This document shows positions 20,611 to 32,300 of a DNA stretch of 64,000 nucleotides, one piece after another. Made by a program: the position numbers and the translations under genes. The notes under the pieces were generated by a model. That model was not told where the DNA came from and did not search any database. It saw only the letters and a list, made by a program, of their open reading frames with translations. The stretch's first letter is position 1, and the number at the start of each line of letters is the position of its first letter. This stretch comes from Isochrysis galbana (lineage: Eukaryota; Haptophyta; Isochrysidales; Isochrysidaceae): assembly GCA_018136815.1 (NCBI GenBank), contig CM030942.1, forward strand, positions 621,797-685,796, read 5' to 3'.

Positions 20611-21083
20611 CGAGAAAGGCAGATGCTAGCCCTTATTTAATTTTAAATAACTGTGGACATTTGATCGCTCAATTCGACTGATGTCCCACAATTGACGGAA
20701 CGACACCTCGATGAAGCTGCTCAACGAGCCCGATATCAACTATCGTTAAACGATAGGGTCATGGAGCACGCCACGCTCTCCCCTCCTCCTCTCTGTGCCC
20801 ACCTCGCCGCGCCGGCCGACTTGAGACTTGATCATGGAGGACACCACGTACCACGTAGCCGAACCTACAAACATCAAAGGTGGCATTCCGATGTGGCAAA
20901 TGACTAGAAGACGATTCCCCCCGCCTCACCCGAGAATAGAGAATAGGCTAAAGCGTCCAAGTTGTAACAATAAAAAAATTCGTATTCTTATTCTTCCCCC
21001 GTCATCTTCTACGTCTTCGTCTTCCTTTCCTTCTCCGAGGAAGTCCAAGTCCAAGACCCTCCCTTTATGTATATATCCATCAA
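20611..21083. other. Intergenic with a retroposon-start-like motif
   Basis: At about 20740-20790 the sequence TATCGTTAAACGATAGGG is followed by ATGGAGCACGCC, resembling the start of the retroposon at 16489 and sequence near 44265-44300. Otherwise nothing recognised. Confidence 0.35.
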
Positions 21084-21181
21084 CTTTTATGTGGCGCACA
21101 TATATACCACTGGTGTATATGGCGCCACAAGCGCTTGTGGCGCCATATACACCAGTGGTATATATGTGCGCCACATAAAAG
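21084..21181. repeat. Perfect 98-bp palindrome
   Basis: 49-bp arms with no spacer, centred between 21132 and 21133 (GCGC at the axis). Each arm itself contains palindromic GGTATATA/TATACC and GGCGCC words. One arm alone recurs at about 21419-21465, and a version with a shortened centre (26-bp arms) lies at about 21535-21602. Such structures can extrude as cruciforms and are often ends or fused copies of fold-back elements. Confidence 0.9.
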
Positions 21182-21334
21182 CAGAGAAGCGCGCGCGGGT
21201 CGGATAAAGAAACAGGACAGTAGAAAGTGGGTGGATGAATGTGAAGGTGAACACTCAAGTGGCCACCTTTCCACCCAAAGAGAGAAACCCGCGTTCGCGA
21301 GTAGCTGCCCCGGCAAAAGGGAGGAGCTGCGGGG

Positions 21335-21610
21335 CAGAGGTCTCCAGTATAATGGTAGTATACTGGAGTGTAAAAGAGAAGCGCGCGCGGGTCGGATTCG
21401 AACCCCCGCCCTCTGCTTTTATGTGGCGCACATATATACCACTGGTGTATATGGCGCCACAAGCATGGTAGTATACTGGAGTGTAAAAGAGAAGCGCGCG
21501 CGGGTCGGATTCGAACCCCCGCCCTCTGCTTTTATGTGGCGCACATATATACCACTGTTGTGGCGCCATATACACCAGTGGTATATATGTGCGCCACATA
21601 ACTTTGTCAC
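21335..21610. repeat. Tandem tRNA-like repeats next to palindrome arms
   Basis: At 21335-21417 the ends GCAGAGG and CCTCTGC can pair like an acceptor stem. Inside are an A-box-like CAGTATAATGGTAGTA and, on the minus strand, a perfect B-box GGTTCGAATCC. The T-stem does not pair, the D-stem is part of a longer hairpin and no normal anticodon arm forms, so this is not a working tRNA. A second partial copy lies at about 21467-21537 and a truncated one at about 21180-21207. Each is followed by a palindrome arm. A tRNA-derived SINE or a fold-back element that captured a tRNA piece are both possible. Confidence 0.55.
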
Positions 21611-21682
21611 ACACACGGTGGGCGCCGGGGTAAAACCCACCATTTTACTCGGCAAGTTTTCGTGGCCCAAGGGCCAAGGGGG

Positions 21683-21822
21683 AGGTCTGTGTCCCAATGG
21701 GGCCCGGATATGTGTTAGTTGGGTGTATTGGGAACTTTCTACCGAAAAAAATCCTGAAATATCCTTAACCGTGAGATGGTCATTTTTCAACCCTAATAAA
21801 AAACCCTGTTTGACCGCCCTAG
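21683..21822 (-). repeat. Dispersed repeat family C, copy 1
   Basis: On the minus strand it starts CTAGGGCGGTCAAACAGGG and runs through GGTTGAAAAATGACC, GGTAGAAA and CTAACACATATCCGGGCCC. Relatives lie at 34882-35030 (+), 39317-39360 (+, short) and 45380-45520 (+, lacking the first part). Termini and class unknown. Confidence 0.6.
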
Positions 21823-22060
21823 GTATAGGCGATGTCGACGTGGGCGCGGAGTGGCATTAGTAGCTTAGGGGTATACTGATGACACAGAGGTGTACTATCT
21901 TAGCACAGCTTCCCCCCCCCCCCCCCCCACCCCCACCCCAAGCATCCTGGAAGTTAGTCTAAGATACGCTCGGGCTCTAGATACTAGATACCCCGGAGAG
22001 GACCGTGAAGCAAGGGCGGCGGGCGAGCAGCAGACGGAGCCCTTCTCTCATGGGGATCTG

Positions 22061-22063
<3 letters not shown>

Positions 22064-22109
<46 letters not shown>
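22064..22109. repeat. (GA)n microsatellite
   Basis: About 23 uninterrupted GA units upstream of the PIP kinase gene. It is followed from about 22290 to 22625 by a long, almost pure CT stretch on the coding strand that runs up to the start codon. Confidence 0.95.
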
Positions 22110-22111
<2 letters not shown>

Positions 22112-22630
22112 GGAGAGAGCAGAGAGAGAGAGAATTTGGGAGTTCTCGTCCCCCTTCCTCCCTTGGCGCGAGTTGTTTTGTTGCGCGGGAAACCCCTCTC
22201 CCCTCTCTCCAGCCTCTTCACAGCGCGCACCCCCCCACACACACACACCTCTCGTCCACCCACCAATTCAATCCCGCAGAGCTCTGCTCTGCTTTCTCTT
22301 CTCTCTCGGCTAGTCCCTTCTAAAGTATATGTCACCCCCTCCTCCTCCCACGAGCCGTGTCCTCTCTCCTCCTCCTCCCTCTCTCCCCCCTTCTTTCTCT
22401 CCTCTCTCCTCTCTCTCATATCGTATGTGTTCTCCTCTCCCCTTCTCACCCTGCCTCCCTTCTCCCCGTCTTTCCCTTCTCTTCCCCTCGTTTTTCTCTC
22501 TCTCTGGACCCTCTCTCTCCCGTCGTGGCGCGAGGCACCCACCGCGCCGCCTTTCTCTCCTCTTTCTCTCTCGCCCCCCCTCTCTCCCCATTCCCCCCTT
22601 CTCCGCCCTCTCCCCGCGCGCCTCCTGGCC

Positions 22631-24949
22631 ATGCTGCGCCGGCGTTCCGAGCCCTCGCTCGGCGGCTCTCCAGCCGGCCCCTACAAGGAGCCTGCGGCCT
22701 CGTCGCTCCCTTCGAGCATGCGATACTCGCCGCCACCCTCACCCGTCCTGCCGCGCGCGCCCGCATTCAAGTCGGCCACACGCCGGCGGAGAGAGGCCAA
22801 GTACCTCTCCCCCCCCCGCGCTCGACGCCAAAATGCTCAGCGACGTCCACGCCAACTTTGCGCACCTCGACACCAACCACGACGGCTTACTCTCACTCCA
22901 GGAGTTCACCGCAGGACTTGGGCTGCTCGGCACGCACCATGATTTCGCGTCGATCATCTTTAACGCGTTCGACCGCTCCGGTGATGGCGTGATCGACAGG
23001 CGCGAGTTTGTTACCGCCATCGGCGTCATGCTCCACCCTGAGGACATCGAGAGGCAGGTCAGACACCTCATAACGCATACGCCCCCCCCGCGACCCAGCA
23101 CCTGTGAGCGGTCGTCCGCCTTCAGTTGGCGCGTGTGCGCGTGGATGTGTGGTCCAGCGGATGCCCCGTCCAGCGGATGCCCTGTCCAGCGGATACCTGC
23201 ATGAGGGCGCTACCCTTCCGCCACCATGCTCGCACTCATGCTCTCCTCCTCTGCCTTTGCCTCTGTCTCTCTGTTCCCCAGATCGAACTCGCGTTCGATG
23301 CGTATGACCTCAATGGTGACGGTCAGCTCGATCGCTGGGAGCTTCGCTCCGTTATGGGCGCGGTGTTCTCGGCCCTCTGCTCGATGGGTGTGCCCTATTG
23401 CCGTTCCCGATTCTCGCCCGGCATAGCTAAAAACTCCGCTGACGAGCTCTTCGAGCTGCTGGACGCGGATCACAAGGGCTATGTCTCCAGGGACGACTAC
23501 CTTTCCCTTGTGGAAAGACAGCCAGAGGTTTTCCGCGAGCTGGTGGGGTTCGGATCGGTAGCGGGCGCACCTGGTATCCCACGCCGGACAGGGTTCGATC
23601 GGTATCCACAGCGAGTCCCAGCCAGGGGGCAGAGGTCGCGACGCCGCATGGAACGCGGCCGCTCGGTCATCGTGGGCGATTCAAACTGGGAGCTCGTGGT
23701 GCAGATGATGCTAGGCATTCGCATTTCGCTCGCGGCTGTCGACGAGGCTGCGGCCGAGGAGGTCGCCCTCGAGGCAGGCGCCTCCCGTCAGCAAGCGAGC
23801 GTGCGCAGTCTCTCCAGCCAGAGTAGTGGCGCCAGCAGCGCATTCCATACTCCGCGAGTCACATACAATGTGAAGAAAAGGACTGATGCGTACGTCACTG
23901 AAAAGTTGCAGCGTCACCTGCTTGAAGTGTATAAATTCACGTTGCCATCGCATCCCGGCGCCGGAGGCAAACCTCAGCGGCTGGTACAGTTCAAGGACTA
24001 TGCACCGCTCATCTTCCGTCGGCTGCGTGCGCTATTCGGCGTCGCTGAGGATGACTACACCATGGCTCTAGGCCCTGAGCAGATCTTAGGCCACCTACTT
24101 GTAGGGACGTTGGCGACGCTGTCGGAGCTCTTTTCGGAGGGCAAGTCTGGGTCCTTCTTCTACTTCTCTACGGATGGGCAATATCTCATCAAAACAATCC
24201 CGAAGCGCGAGGCGTCCTCACTGCGCACCGTGCTCGGCGCCTACCTCGCGCACGTCGAGGCGCACCCGGACACACTACTGCCATGCTACCTCGGCTTCCA
24301 CAGAATAACAATGCCAGGGCAAAGCGACCTGTACTTCGTTGTGATGTCCAATGTCTTCGCCACCGAGCGCACCATTCACAATAGGTACGATCTGAAGGGC
24401 TCATACCTCGGCCGGTCTGCTGGTGCGGCCAAGCTCAAGGCGCACCCTGATGCTGTACGCAAGGACCTAGACTTGAAGAGGCCCTTTGCCGTGGGTCGCT
24501 CGCGCCGTAAGGCTATCTTGACGCAGTTGAGCATTGATGTCGAATTCTTGAGATCCCTGGACCTTCTAGACTACTCCCTCCTCGTCGGCATTCACTTCTC
24601 CACTCGTGATTCCCCGGACTCGGAATCCCTGGATCGCATAGCAAGCACGCGGGGGGGCTCTGATCGTGATGAGCATATTCCGCCTAGGGCGGCACCGCCA
24701 CGCCAAGGCTTGGGTCGATGGGCCGATGCCCCCGATGGCGGCATCAATGCGGTGGCTTGCGAGGGCCGAGAGGACGAGGTCTACTTTATAGGCATCATCG
24801 ACATCCTCACTGTGTGGTCTCCCGCAAAGAGCCTGGAGTCGATGACCAAGCGGATTTTACACCCTATGCACAGTTCTGGAGTGTCATGCGTTCCACCTTC
24901 CAAATATGCGGCACGCTTCCAGCGTGCTATGCGCAACTGGTTTGAGTAG
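22631..24949 (+). CDS. EF-hand/phosphatidylinositol-phosphate kinase fusion
   Basis: Main exons: 22841-23057 (EF-hands) and 23282-24949 (EF-hands plus kinase), joined in phase 0. An upstream exon 22631-22800 with a 40-bp GT-AG intron fits the phase (start MLRRRSEPSLGG), but ATG 22833 is an alternative start. Four EF-hand loops are visible: DTNHDGLLSLQEF, DRSGDGVIDRREF, DLNGDGQLDRWE and a weaker DADHKGYVSRDDY. A Ser-rich linker leads to a PIP4K/5K catalytic domain with the hallmark IHNRYDLKGSYLGR, the IIDILTVW metal-binding region and an activation-loop/C-terminal SCVPPSKYAARFQRAM. The enzyme should make phosphatidylinositol bisphosphate at membranes under calcium control. A fusion of NCS-like EF-hands to PIP5K is known from Plasmodium, so the architecture has precedent in protists. 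Confidence 0.9.
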
Positions 24950-25649
24950 GGCGTGTGGCTCCTTTCTCTCAAGTTTCACACGTGCGAGGCAATGGCATTT
25001 CGAGAGAACGTTCTGGATCTTCCACGCATAGTATTCATGCCTGCAAGGCTTGAACCGCTTGAACCCCTTGTGGACCGGACCGGCTTGATCCGAGACACTC
25101 GGGAATTTTGTTACATGTCCACCGCTATTCGCATTCAAGTCCATCTACGCATCCACTCGGATATACCGCATAGGGTGTCTTGGGTTACTTCTATGCAAGC
25201 AGCTATCTTCGACGTTTGCCCACACTCTGCCCCCGAGCTGGCGGCCAAGCGCTACGTTGATTCTCTCATGCGAGGATATTCTCACTCGCTGCGATTTGTA
25301 CTCAAGTTTGACGCCTTCAAAGTGCACACATAATGCCAAATGCATGGCGGGCCCTAGACCTTCTGTGTGCCTACAAGAATGCGCCGACGCAGCTCGACGC
25401 AGCTATCGCGTTCCGTCCCAACATTCCCAGCCACTCGTAAGGCACACGACTTGAGCAGCGCCCTCGCGCAATGAAGGAGTAGGGGCGCTGGTATTGTGAT
25501 TAGGGAGCATGTGGACGTGTGCAGGCTGGACGGAGTTCAGGCAGGGCCATGGGAAGTCGGTGCTTGTCATGTGGCAGTGTCTATTGTTGTGTGTTGAGCG
25601 CGTGTGGGCTGGTGCTGGGTGGTGCGTATGTGTGCTTTGCGTGGAAGAG
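24950..25649. other. 3' flank of the PIP kinase gene, no gene seen
   Basis: A 126-codon open frame at 24953-25333 has no motif and most likely represents 3' UTR sequence. GTGTGT-rich words occur at 25585-25640. Confidence 0.45.
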
Positions 25650-25745
25650 GTATTCTCACCGCACACGCGGCCCTGCACAAGTGTCGCGCGTAGCCACGCC
25701 CGCTTACTTTCCCAATCCCTCCTGCCTTGCCCTTGCGCCTCCTCC
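25650..25745 (-). mobile_element. Retroposon family B fragment, inverted
   Basis: On the minus strand it reads GGCAAGGCAGGAGGGATTGG, AAGTAAGCGGGCGTGGCTAC and further on GCGGTGAGAATA, matching 11225-11400 and 9655-9840 in order. Confidence 0.5.
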
Positions 25746-25838
25746 CCTCAAGCTCAAGCTGTACTTAGGGGCTCGGGATTTGGGGTTTCTAGTGGGCGGT
25801 AAGAATATTTTGAAGATTTTACCCCTAGCCCCTAGTTA

Positions 25839-26052
25839 GGCGAGAAGCGCTCAATCACCATCAATCACCCACAGCATAGAAAAGCGTTCAATCACCATCA
25901 GTCTACACGTGGAACGCGTTCAAGCTCGCCATCACCCCCACCGCATGGAAAAGCGTTCAATCACCATCAGCCTACACATGGAAAAGCGTTCAATCGCGGA
26001 AGATCGTGGGGATCATGAGGGTAGCTATCCAACCCACTCGTTTGGCAAGAGG
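25839..26052 (+). repeat. GCGTTCAATCACCATC minisatellite shared with 61231-61480
   Basis: Imperfect tandem array of about 33-35-bp half-units that alternate a CCTACACGTGGAACGCG form with a CCCCACCGCATGGAAAAGCG form around the constant TTCAATC(A/G)CCATC. The same array, with the same entry GGCGAGAAGCGCTCAATC and the same exit AACCCACTCGTTTGGCAAGA, is present inverted at 61231-61480. Confidence 0.8.
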
Positions 26053-26097
26053 GTGAGCGGATCCCAAACTTTGCCGAGCGTTTGCGCCCCGACTTCT

Positions 26098-28650
26098 GTC
26101 GCATTCGCGAATCGACACTCGTTAGGCTTCGCTCTTCTCTTCGTCGTTCGGTATTTATCGTTATAATTCTCTGCTTTCTCTCGTTCTCGGTCAAAAGCTT
26201 CGCTAGGATGCATGGGATCGTGGGTTGTGGGGCGCCCTCTCTCTTTCTCTCGAAGGAGAAGGGAAGTTTCCCCACCTTTCTTCCTCCCAGGCGCCTCGCA
26301 GATAGGTTTAATTTGCTATCTCCCCTGCGTTTCTTTATCTGCTTCTGGGGGCAATCAGGTTTAATTTGCAATCTCATCGCATCTTCCCCTTAGGCACATC
26401 GCACTCCTTTCGTCTTATTCGGTAGGTCTCTTGGAATCCTGTGCGGCAGGATTGCCCCTCGTTTCCGTTATGGTGCGATTCCCGTTCCAGACAAGATCGC
26501 CGACAGATCGCCCTTTGATCGTCGTCCGTCGTTGTCTGATCGGAGTGTTTGGGTTTGATTTCAGTCGAGTTATGTGAGAAAGTCGTGGGGCGAGAGTCGG
26601 GGTGTTTTCCTGGGTGTCTTTGTCCGTCGTCCTGACGTCGGTCGTCATCCGTCGTCGCTCTCGCTCTCGTCGCTCTCGCTCTCGTAACACTCAGACCCTA
26701 CAAACTCGCCTCGCCTCGCCAGCCCCTGCCACCACAGCCCTCCTCACACTCACCCTCGCCTTTCGCCGCTCGTTCCATGTCGCTTTCGCCGCCGTCCTCG
26801 CCCTCGCTCAAGCCCGCCTGCCCGCCTTCCTCTGCTGACGGGCTTCAGCCCGTCAGCACCTCTGAAGTGGCCTCCCTCGCCGCGCCTGCCGCCGGCTTTG
26901 CCCCTTCCTCATTGCCCTCAGGCCCTATGGGCCATCCCAATTCGTCAGGTGTAGAATCATTTCCGGTGCGTCCCGCGCTGGACGTCTCAATGGGGGTCTC
27001 CCCCACCCCCCACCTCTGCAGAGTCGGGCACCTTACCTGCCCTGCCTCCTTCCTCCTCTCCGGACGGACATCCACCACCACCCTCGCAGTGGGAGGTGAT
27101 GCCCTCCCTCACCTCTCCTCCTGATCTCTCTGCGGTCTCCCCACCATCATCTCCGCCTTCGCCGCCGGAGCCCATGGGAGACAGGTCCAAGCCCGAGTCT
27201 CACCAGGGTGAGGATAATCCTCTGGAAGGATTCCTCCCCTCTTCTCGCTCAGGCCTCGAGGCGGTTAGTTTTCGCCCTGTTTGGTTTAGTTCGTGTGTGT
27301 CTGTGTGACGAGGGAACTTTTTGAGTCCCTGCGTTGTAGTCTCTCGTGTCTACCTTGGACCTAAGAAGCTCTCATTCTCCTTCTCTCTCTTCCTCTAGCT
27401 CGCTAGCTAGCCTCGGCCCTACCCTCCAACGCCGCGCGTTGTGAGCCTCCGAACCTCCGTCTCTCTTCTCGTCCCTCGCACTCGATGGTAGAAGCTGTCA
27501 GACCCGACTTCTACTATGACCTCTCCGACATATTCCCGCAAGCAACCACCTACGACTCCTTCACGGCCGCGTCAGCTGCCGGCTCGATCGAACGGCCCTC
27601 TGCCCACGAGCCAGTAGTCATCGCGTGTTCGACATTCCGCCTAGCCAAGTTTCAGCGCGCTTGACTCTGGTTCAAGCCGCTGAAGACTTGCTCGTTCATC
27701 TCGCGCGCACTCGTCCTTCCTTGAAGGAGGGCGAGACCCTCTCGTACGTTATCGATCTCGCTTTCCAGCGCGCCGCCGCCCACGGTGCCGCGCATGTTAT
27801 GCCGAAAGATATCGCCGAGGCGGCGCAGCTTGTTCTGCGCCCTAGCCAGTCGCCTGAGTCTCCGGCTCAGATACTTCCCATATACTTCGACGAAATCTGT
27901 GTCACGCTCGGCGACATTAGGCGTGACGTCGATGCCCGCCGCCTCACCGCCGCGGAGCGTCATTGGACCACCACCGAGGTGGAGCTTCTTGCTGCCCTGG
28001 AAAGCATTCGCACTTGGCGACCGTACCTTGGGGCCGGCACAACTTCCGCCTCGTCATCGATCACCAAGCTCTTTGTTGGTTGCACACCATGAAGGACACC
28101 GTCCAGGGTGGGCCGGCGTCGCGTCTGATGCGCTGGGCGCTCAAGTTGTCCGAGTATCGCTTCACCGTCGAGCACAAGCCGGGCGCTAATCACAAAGACG
28201 CGGATGGAGTGTCACGCTTGGTGGCTGCAGACGATGGGACGTCGGAGACGTCCGCTCCTAAGCAGGGGGGTGGGCAGCTGCTAGCCGCCGTCGTCCCTAA
28301 CTCTCGCTCCACCACGGCATCGAATAATCAGTCGCCAGCCGTCGCCGCCTCTCGTTCTCGTACCACCACGGCATCCAGTCTGCAAGCTGACGAACGATCG
28401 TCCAGGTTGTCCTCTACGACCAGGGATTCTATCAACCTCTCCTACCTCGACGTCGGTACACCCAACGCCGAGGCGCTCAAGGAGGCACAGGCCGAGGACC
28501 CCGACTGCCACGACCTCATCCGCTTTCTCTCTTCCGCTCCTCATAACCCCGACCTCGACCATCGTCGCTTGCGTTGGCTTAGTCGCGAATCTTCTCGATC
28601 CTCTCTGTCGCATTCATCCTAGATGCTAGATGATGCGATCGATTTCCAGG
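26098..28650 (+). mobile_element. Internally deleted Ty3/gypsy retrotransposon
   Basis: The first ~700 bp match 35142-36345 (inverted) and probably represent LTR/leader plus the start of gag. The gag-like ORF begins MSLSPPSSPSLKPACPPSSA at about 26777. Farther on, 27955-28260 encodes a Ty3/gypsy RNase H: LTAAERHWTTTEVELLAALES, FRLVIDHQALCWLH, SRLMRWALKLSEYRF and EHKPGANHKDADGVSRL, split by a frameshift near 28030-28060. Sequence to about 28620 reads as the linker before an integrase. Protease, most of reverse transcriptase and integrase are missing, so the element is dead. Boundaries are approximate. Confidence 0.8.
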
Positions 28651-29322
28651 CTCTTATCTCCAGGTCCTTTGCCGTGCGGCCACACGGTAAAAAGCTCAGG
28701 CACTTCTAGGTTGGTAGGGTTCGTCCCTAGCGACCTAGAATTCAGGTTTTCGTTTCGTTCCTTCTACCCTGTTTATCAGGTGCAGCGTGTGCAATGTGGG
28801 GGCAGGGGAGGCCAGGGCCCAGCCCCAGCCTCCTCTGCCCCCTCAGTTGGCCTCCGGGCAGGAGCCTCAAGGGCTCGCCAGCGGCCAGAGGGCAGCTGCA
28901 CGCCTGTCGCGGGCACGCCATCGCGCGTGCCACAGGAGAGGGGAAAGAGAGCGCGGGGAAGGGGGAAGGGGGTGGCTCCGCCCACCGAAAAATAGGTAAA
29001 ACCCGCGCCTGTTTACAGTTTTCGTCGGGACTGAGGCCGCCGCCAGCCCGTAAGACGCAGGAGGGAGGGGGGAGCGGATCATCGGGGGCGTTCGCGGGCC
29101 ACAAGACCATATCTAAGCCCTTCATTCACCCCAATCCCCCTAGTAGTGCGTAGTGCACAGGGGGAACCACTCGATGGTGGGGGGAGCAGGGCCGGGGGAG
29201 AAGTTTGCTGCGTGAAAGTAGTGGGTCCTTCGCCGTGTGTGCGGTGTTAATATGATACATTTTTTTTCAACCCAATCAATATCCAATATCCCCCACATCT
29301 ATTACTGTTGGTTGGCGACTCT
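28651..29322. other. Intergenic, no gene seen
   Basis: GC-rich, purine-rich stretch (28920-28980) and a T run at about 29256-29270. Long open frames on both strands here are compositional and lack motifs. Confidence 0.45.
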
Positions 29323-32300
29323 TCATTCGCCTCTTGGCATCTGCATCAACTCCTGGTGTAACCGATGCTGAGCGCTCGATCCATCGAGTTCCTCCTCCTC
29401 CGCAAGTATTTCTTGGACGAATTCCGCATCATCATTCTCCGCGTCCGGTTGCTCAATAGGCGGACCAAGGTATACACCCTTTGTAATGCATGTCCGAAGA
29501 AGTTCATTCCAACAAGGATCAAGCTGAAGGACATTTGGGTTGCCCACGATGATCATGAGTGCACGAGCACGGGTGGTGGCCACATTGAATCGCTTGGGAT
29601 TGTCAAGAAAGCCTAGGTTATGAGACCGATCGAACGCCGTCCACTCACTGGAGGAGCGCACGGTAGAGATGATAATGACACGATGCTCATCACCTTGAAA
29701 TTTCTCAACTGAGCCAACCTTGATATCGTTGCCCAAGCGCTTGTGCTGGAGGGCAAGTTGAATCTTCTGCACTTGCTTGCTGTAGGGTGAGATGATCCCG
29801 ATGTCACTCGCCTTCAACTGCGGTCGCATCTGAAGTAGGCTCGAAACATAATGCACGACAAGAAAGATCTCGTCAGGGTTGAACCACGAGGGTGATTTCT
29901 CTTCGCGCGTGTCGCGTCCAACAACCCCGTGCCACAATAAAGGCACGCCGTGCACCGGAAGCTCCTCCCACTTGAGACAGCTAGAAATAAGGGCTCGGTC
30001 GGCGAGACTGAGGAGTTCATCGTCGTAGAACAGGCGGTTTGGCACCTCGAGCAGTTGCGGGTGGGAGCGGTAATTCCGAATGAGCTTGGTGATAATATCG
30101 GTGTTGTACTCGCATCGCCCATCGCCACGATCGAGGCGTGCATAGAGAGGCCGGTCCATCAAGCGCTCCATGAATGATTTTGCTAGGCCGTGCTGTGCTG
30201 CTAGATCGTGGTGGATTATAGGGCCCAGCTGCTTTGGGTCGCCAGCAAGCACAAGTTGCCCTTTGTCACCTAAAAGACAAGCCACTGGAGCAACCGCTTC
30301 CGGCTCGATCGCTTGCCCGGACTCATCTAGCACGATTAGGTCGAAGTGGCCCCGCTCCACACCCTCGTTTATCAGGCCTGCTGCGGTAGCCATAGTTGCA
30401 ACGAGGACAATCGGGCGGATCAAGTCGTCAAGGTGCATGGTGAAAGAATCCTCTTCAGGGTCCCAATTAGTGAACCTGCGTTGTGGGTCACGCAGCACTT
30501 CCGGTAGCTGCTTCAGAGACTGCGACTTGGCGACCACGCGCATTAGCTCGGTGCGAGGAGCGAGCACCTCTGCGAGACGGCAACAAATCAAGTTGGCCGC
30601 CGCATTGGTAGGAGCGCATACGAGGATGTGGAACCTCTTGATGTCGCTGGAAGCGTTAGAGACCCCCGCAAGCGTTGTTGGTTGCAGGAAGCGCGCGCAT
30701 TGCAGGATGGCCTCAACGAGCGTGGTCGTCTTCCCAGTGCCGGGCGGCCCAAAGAGTACATACGGAACGTTGCGCGCAGGGGCTCGCACAATCGCTGCAA
30801 CTGCTTGCCGCTGCTCGTGATTAAGAGTGCGATTGAAAGGCCGCGAGTTCCCGTCGACGAGTCGTGGTTCTGGGGACGTTGCAAGATGCTCCTGGGCTGG
30901 GAAGAGAATGCTTGCTACCAGATTGCCAACGTGGGAGAGGCCCTGATGGAATCGGCGCATCGACAAGCGGTTGAATCTGAATTGCACCTCGACCTTCTCG
31001 CCGGGAGTATAGGCGAAGGATTTGGCGAGCGCAATGCCCACTCTCGCCAGCTCCACTTTCTCCACGCGGCCTTCGTAGCGGCGCGTGGTACCAACTATCT
31101 TCACGGAGATACTGTCGTAGAGGAGCACGCTTGGCCGATTCTCCGCTAGACCCGGCACTTCGAGGAAGTGAAGGCGCCCGTGCTGTGTGAGTGACGTGGC
31201 CCGATCCTCGACCATATCAAAGCAGCTCAGGTCAGCGAGTAGTTGCGTTTCCTCGATGTAGAGTAGGCCGCGAAAATGCTCTTGATACACGTTGATTGCT
31301 GTGCGGCCTTCGAGAACAGAGGCTAGTTGTTCGGCCCTGCGCATTAGTTCCATCTCTGCGAGACCCTGCTTTATCTTGGTAGCCCATCCAGACTCTTCTA
31401 ATTTGAATTGCTTCAATGGCACGACGGGCGGAGGCCTAGGCGGTCTCTCCGGCGCCGGAGCGCGCACTTCATCTTTTGTTGGACTACGGACATGGCGCTG
31501 ACGCTTCGGTCGCACATACTTAGAGCTCGGCTTGAGCAACTCGCTGAGCTCGGCGTCGCCACAGGACATCTCGAGGTAACGACCAATCGAAAAGCGCTTG
31601 CGGCCTATTTTGAAGCTGATACTCAGAATGTCTCGGGCGACACCGACAATGCGCGGCTGGGTCTTCACGGCGAACGTCCATGTGGTGTCCGGTTGCATCG
31701 GCACATGCGAGTCCTGAGGCACATCGGCAACGAGTTCGAACCCCTGGTTACCGTGGAGCAATCGGGCTTGCACGATGGAGGCGATGTGATTGGAGCGGTT
31801 GTACACGATACCACTGTGCGTGGTGCACGAGCCGTGCTCGAGCACATCGAATTTCATGTGACTGACGTGGATGCCATGCTTGTCCGACTCGATGCGCGTT
31901 TTTTGACTATCCAATAATTCTTGCGGGGTCGAGTGAGCGAGCTTGATGCGCAGGTCGCTACCTCTGCTGAAGGCCACGCGAAGTGCAAGGACGGGATCGG
32001 CATCGCGGAGATTCTTGGCATACGTACGAAATCTGAGGTGATACAGCAATTTGTCAAGGCTGATAGTGTGCAATCGTCCAGCTGAGAATTCGAGTGATTT
32101 CCACTCGCCGTAGGCTGCAGCAAACATGCTCCTCGTCGCGCACTTCTCCCGTAGGGCCTTCGACTCCGCGAGCGCACGTGCAAAGGCGAGGGAGCTCTCG
32201 GGCTTATGCATGAGGATGGGTGGCAAAGGCTCATCATGGACAGCAACTTGCACCTCAGACTGCATGTGCCTCCTTCGACGCACAAGAAGCCGCACTATTC

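Noticed and set aside
21335-21417. Functional tRNA gene
   Set aside because: Acceptor-like ends and A/B-box words exist, but the T-stem does not pair, the D region is a longer hairpin and no normal anticodon arm forms on either strand.
24953-25333. 126-residue ORF just after the PIP kinase
   Set aside because: No motif, no start context, and it begins within the 3' flank of the kinase gene. Most likely UTR.
25839-26052. CRISPR-like array of ~33-bp repeats
   Set aside because: Alternating half-units are related to each other, so there are no unique spacers.
28776-29125. Overlapping ORFs on both strands
   Set aside because: GC-rich low-complexity sequence opens several frames. No domain or splice evidence.
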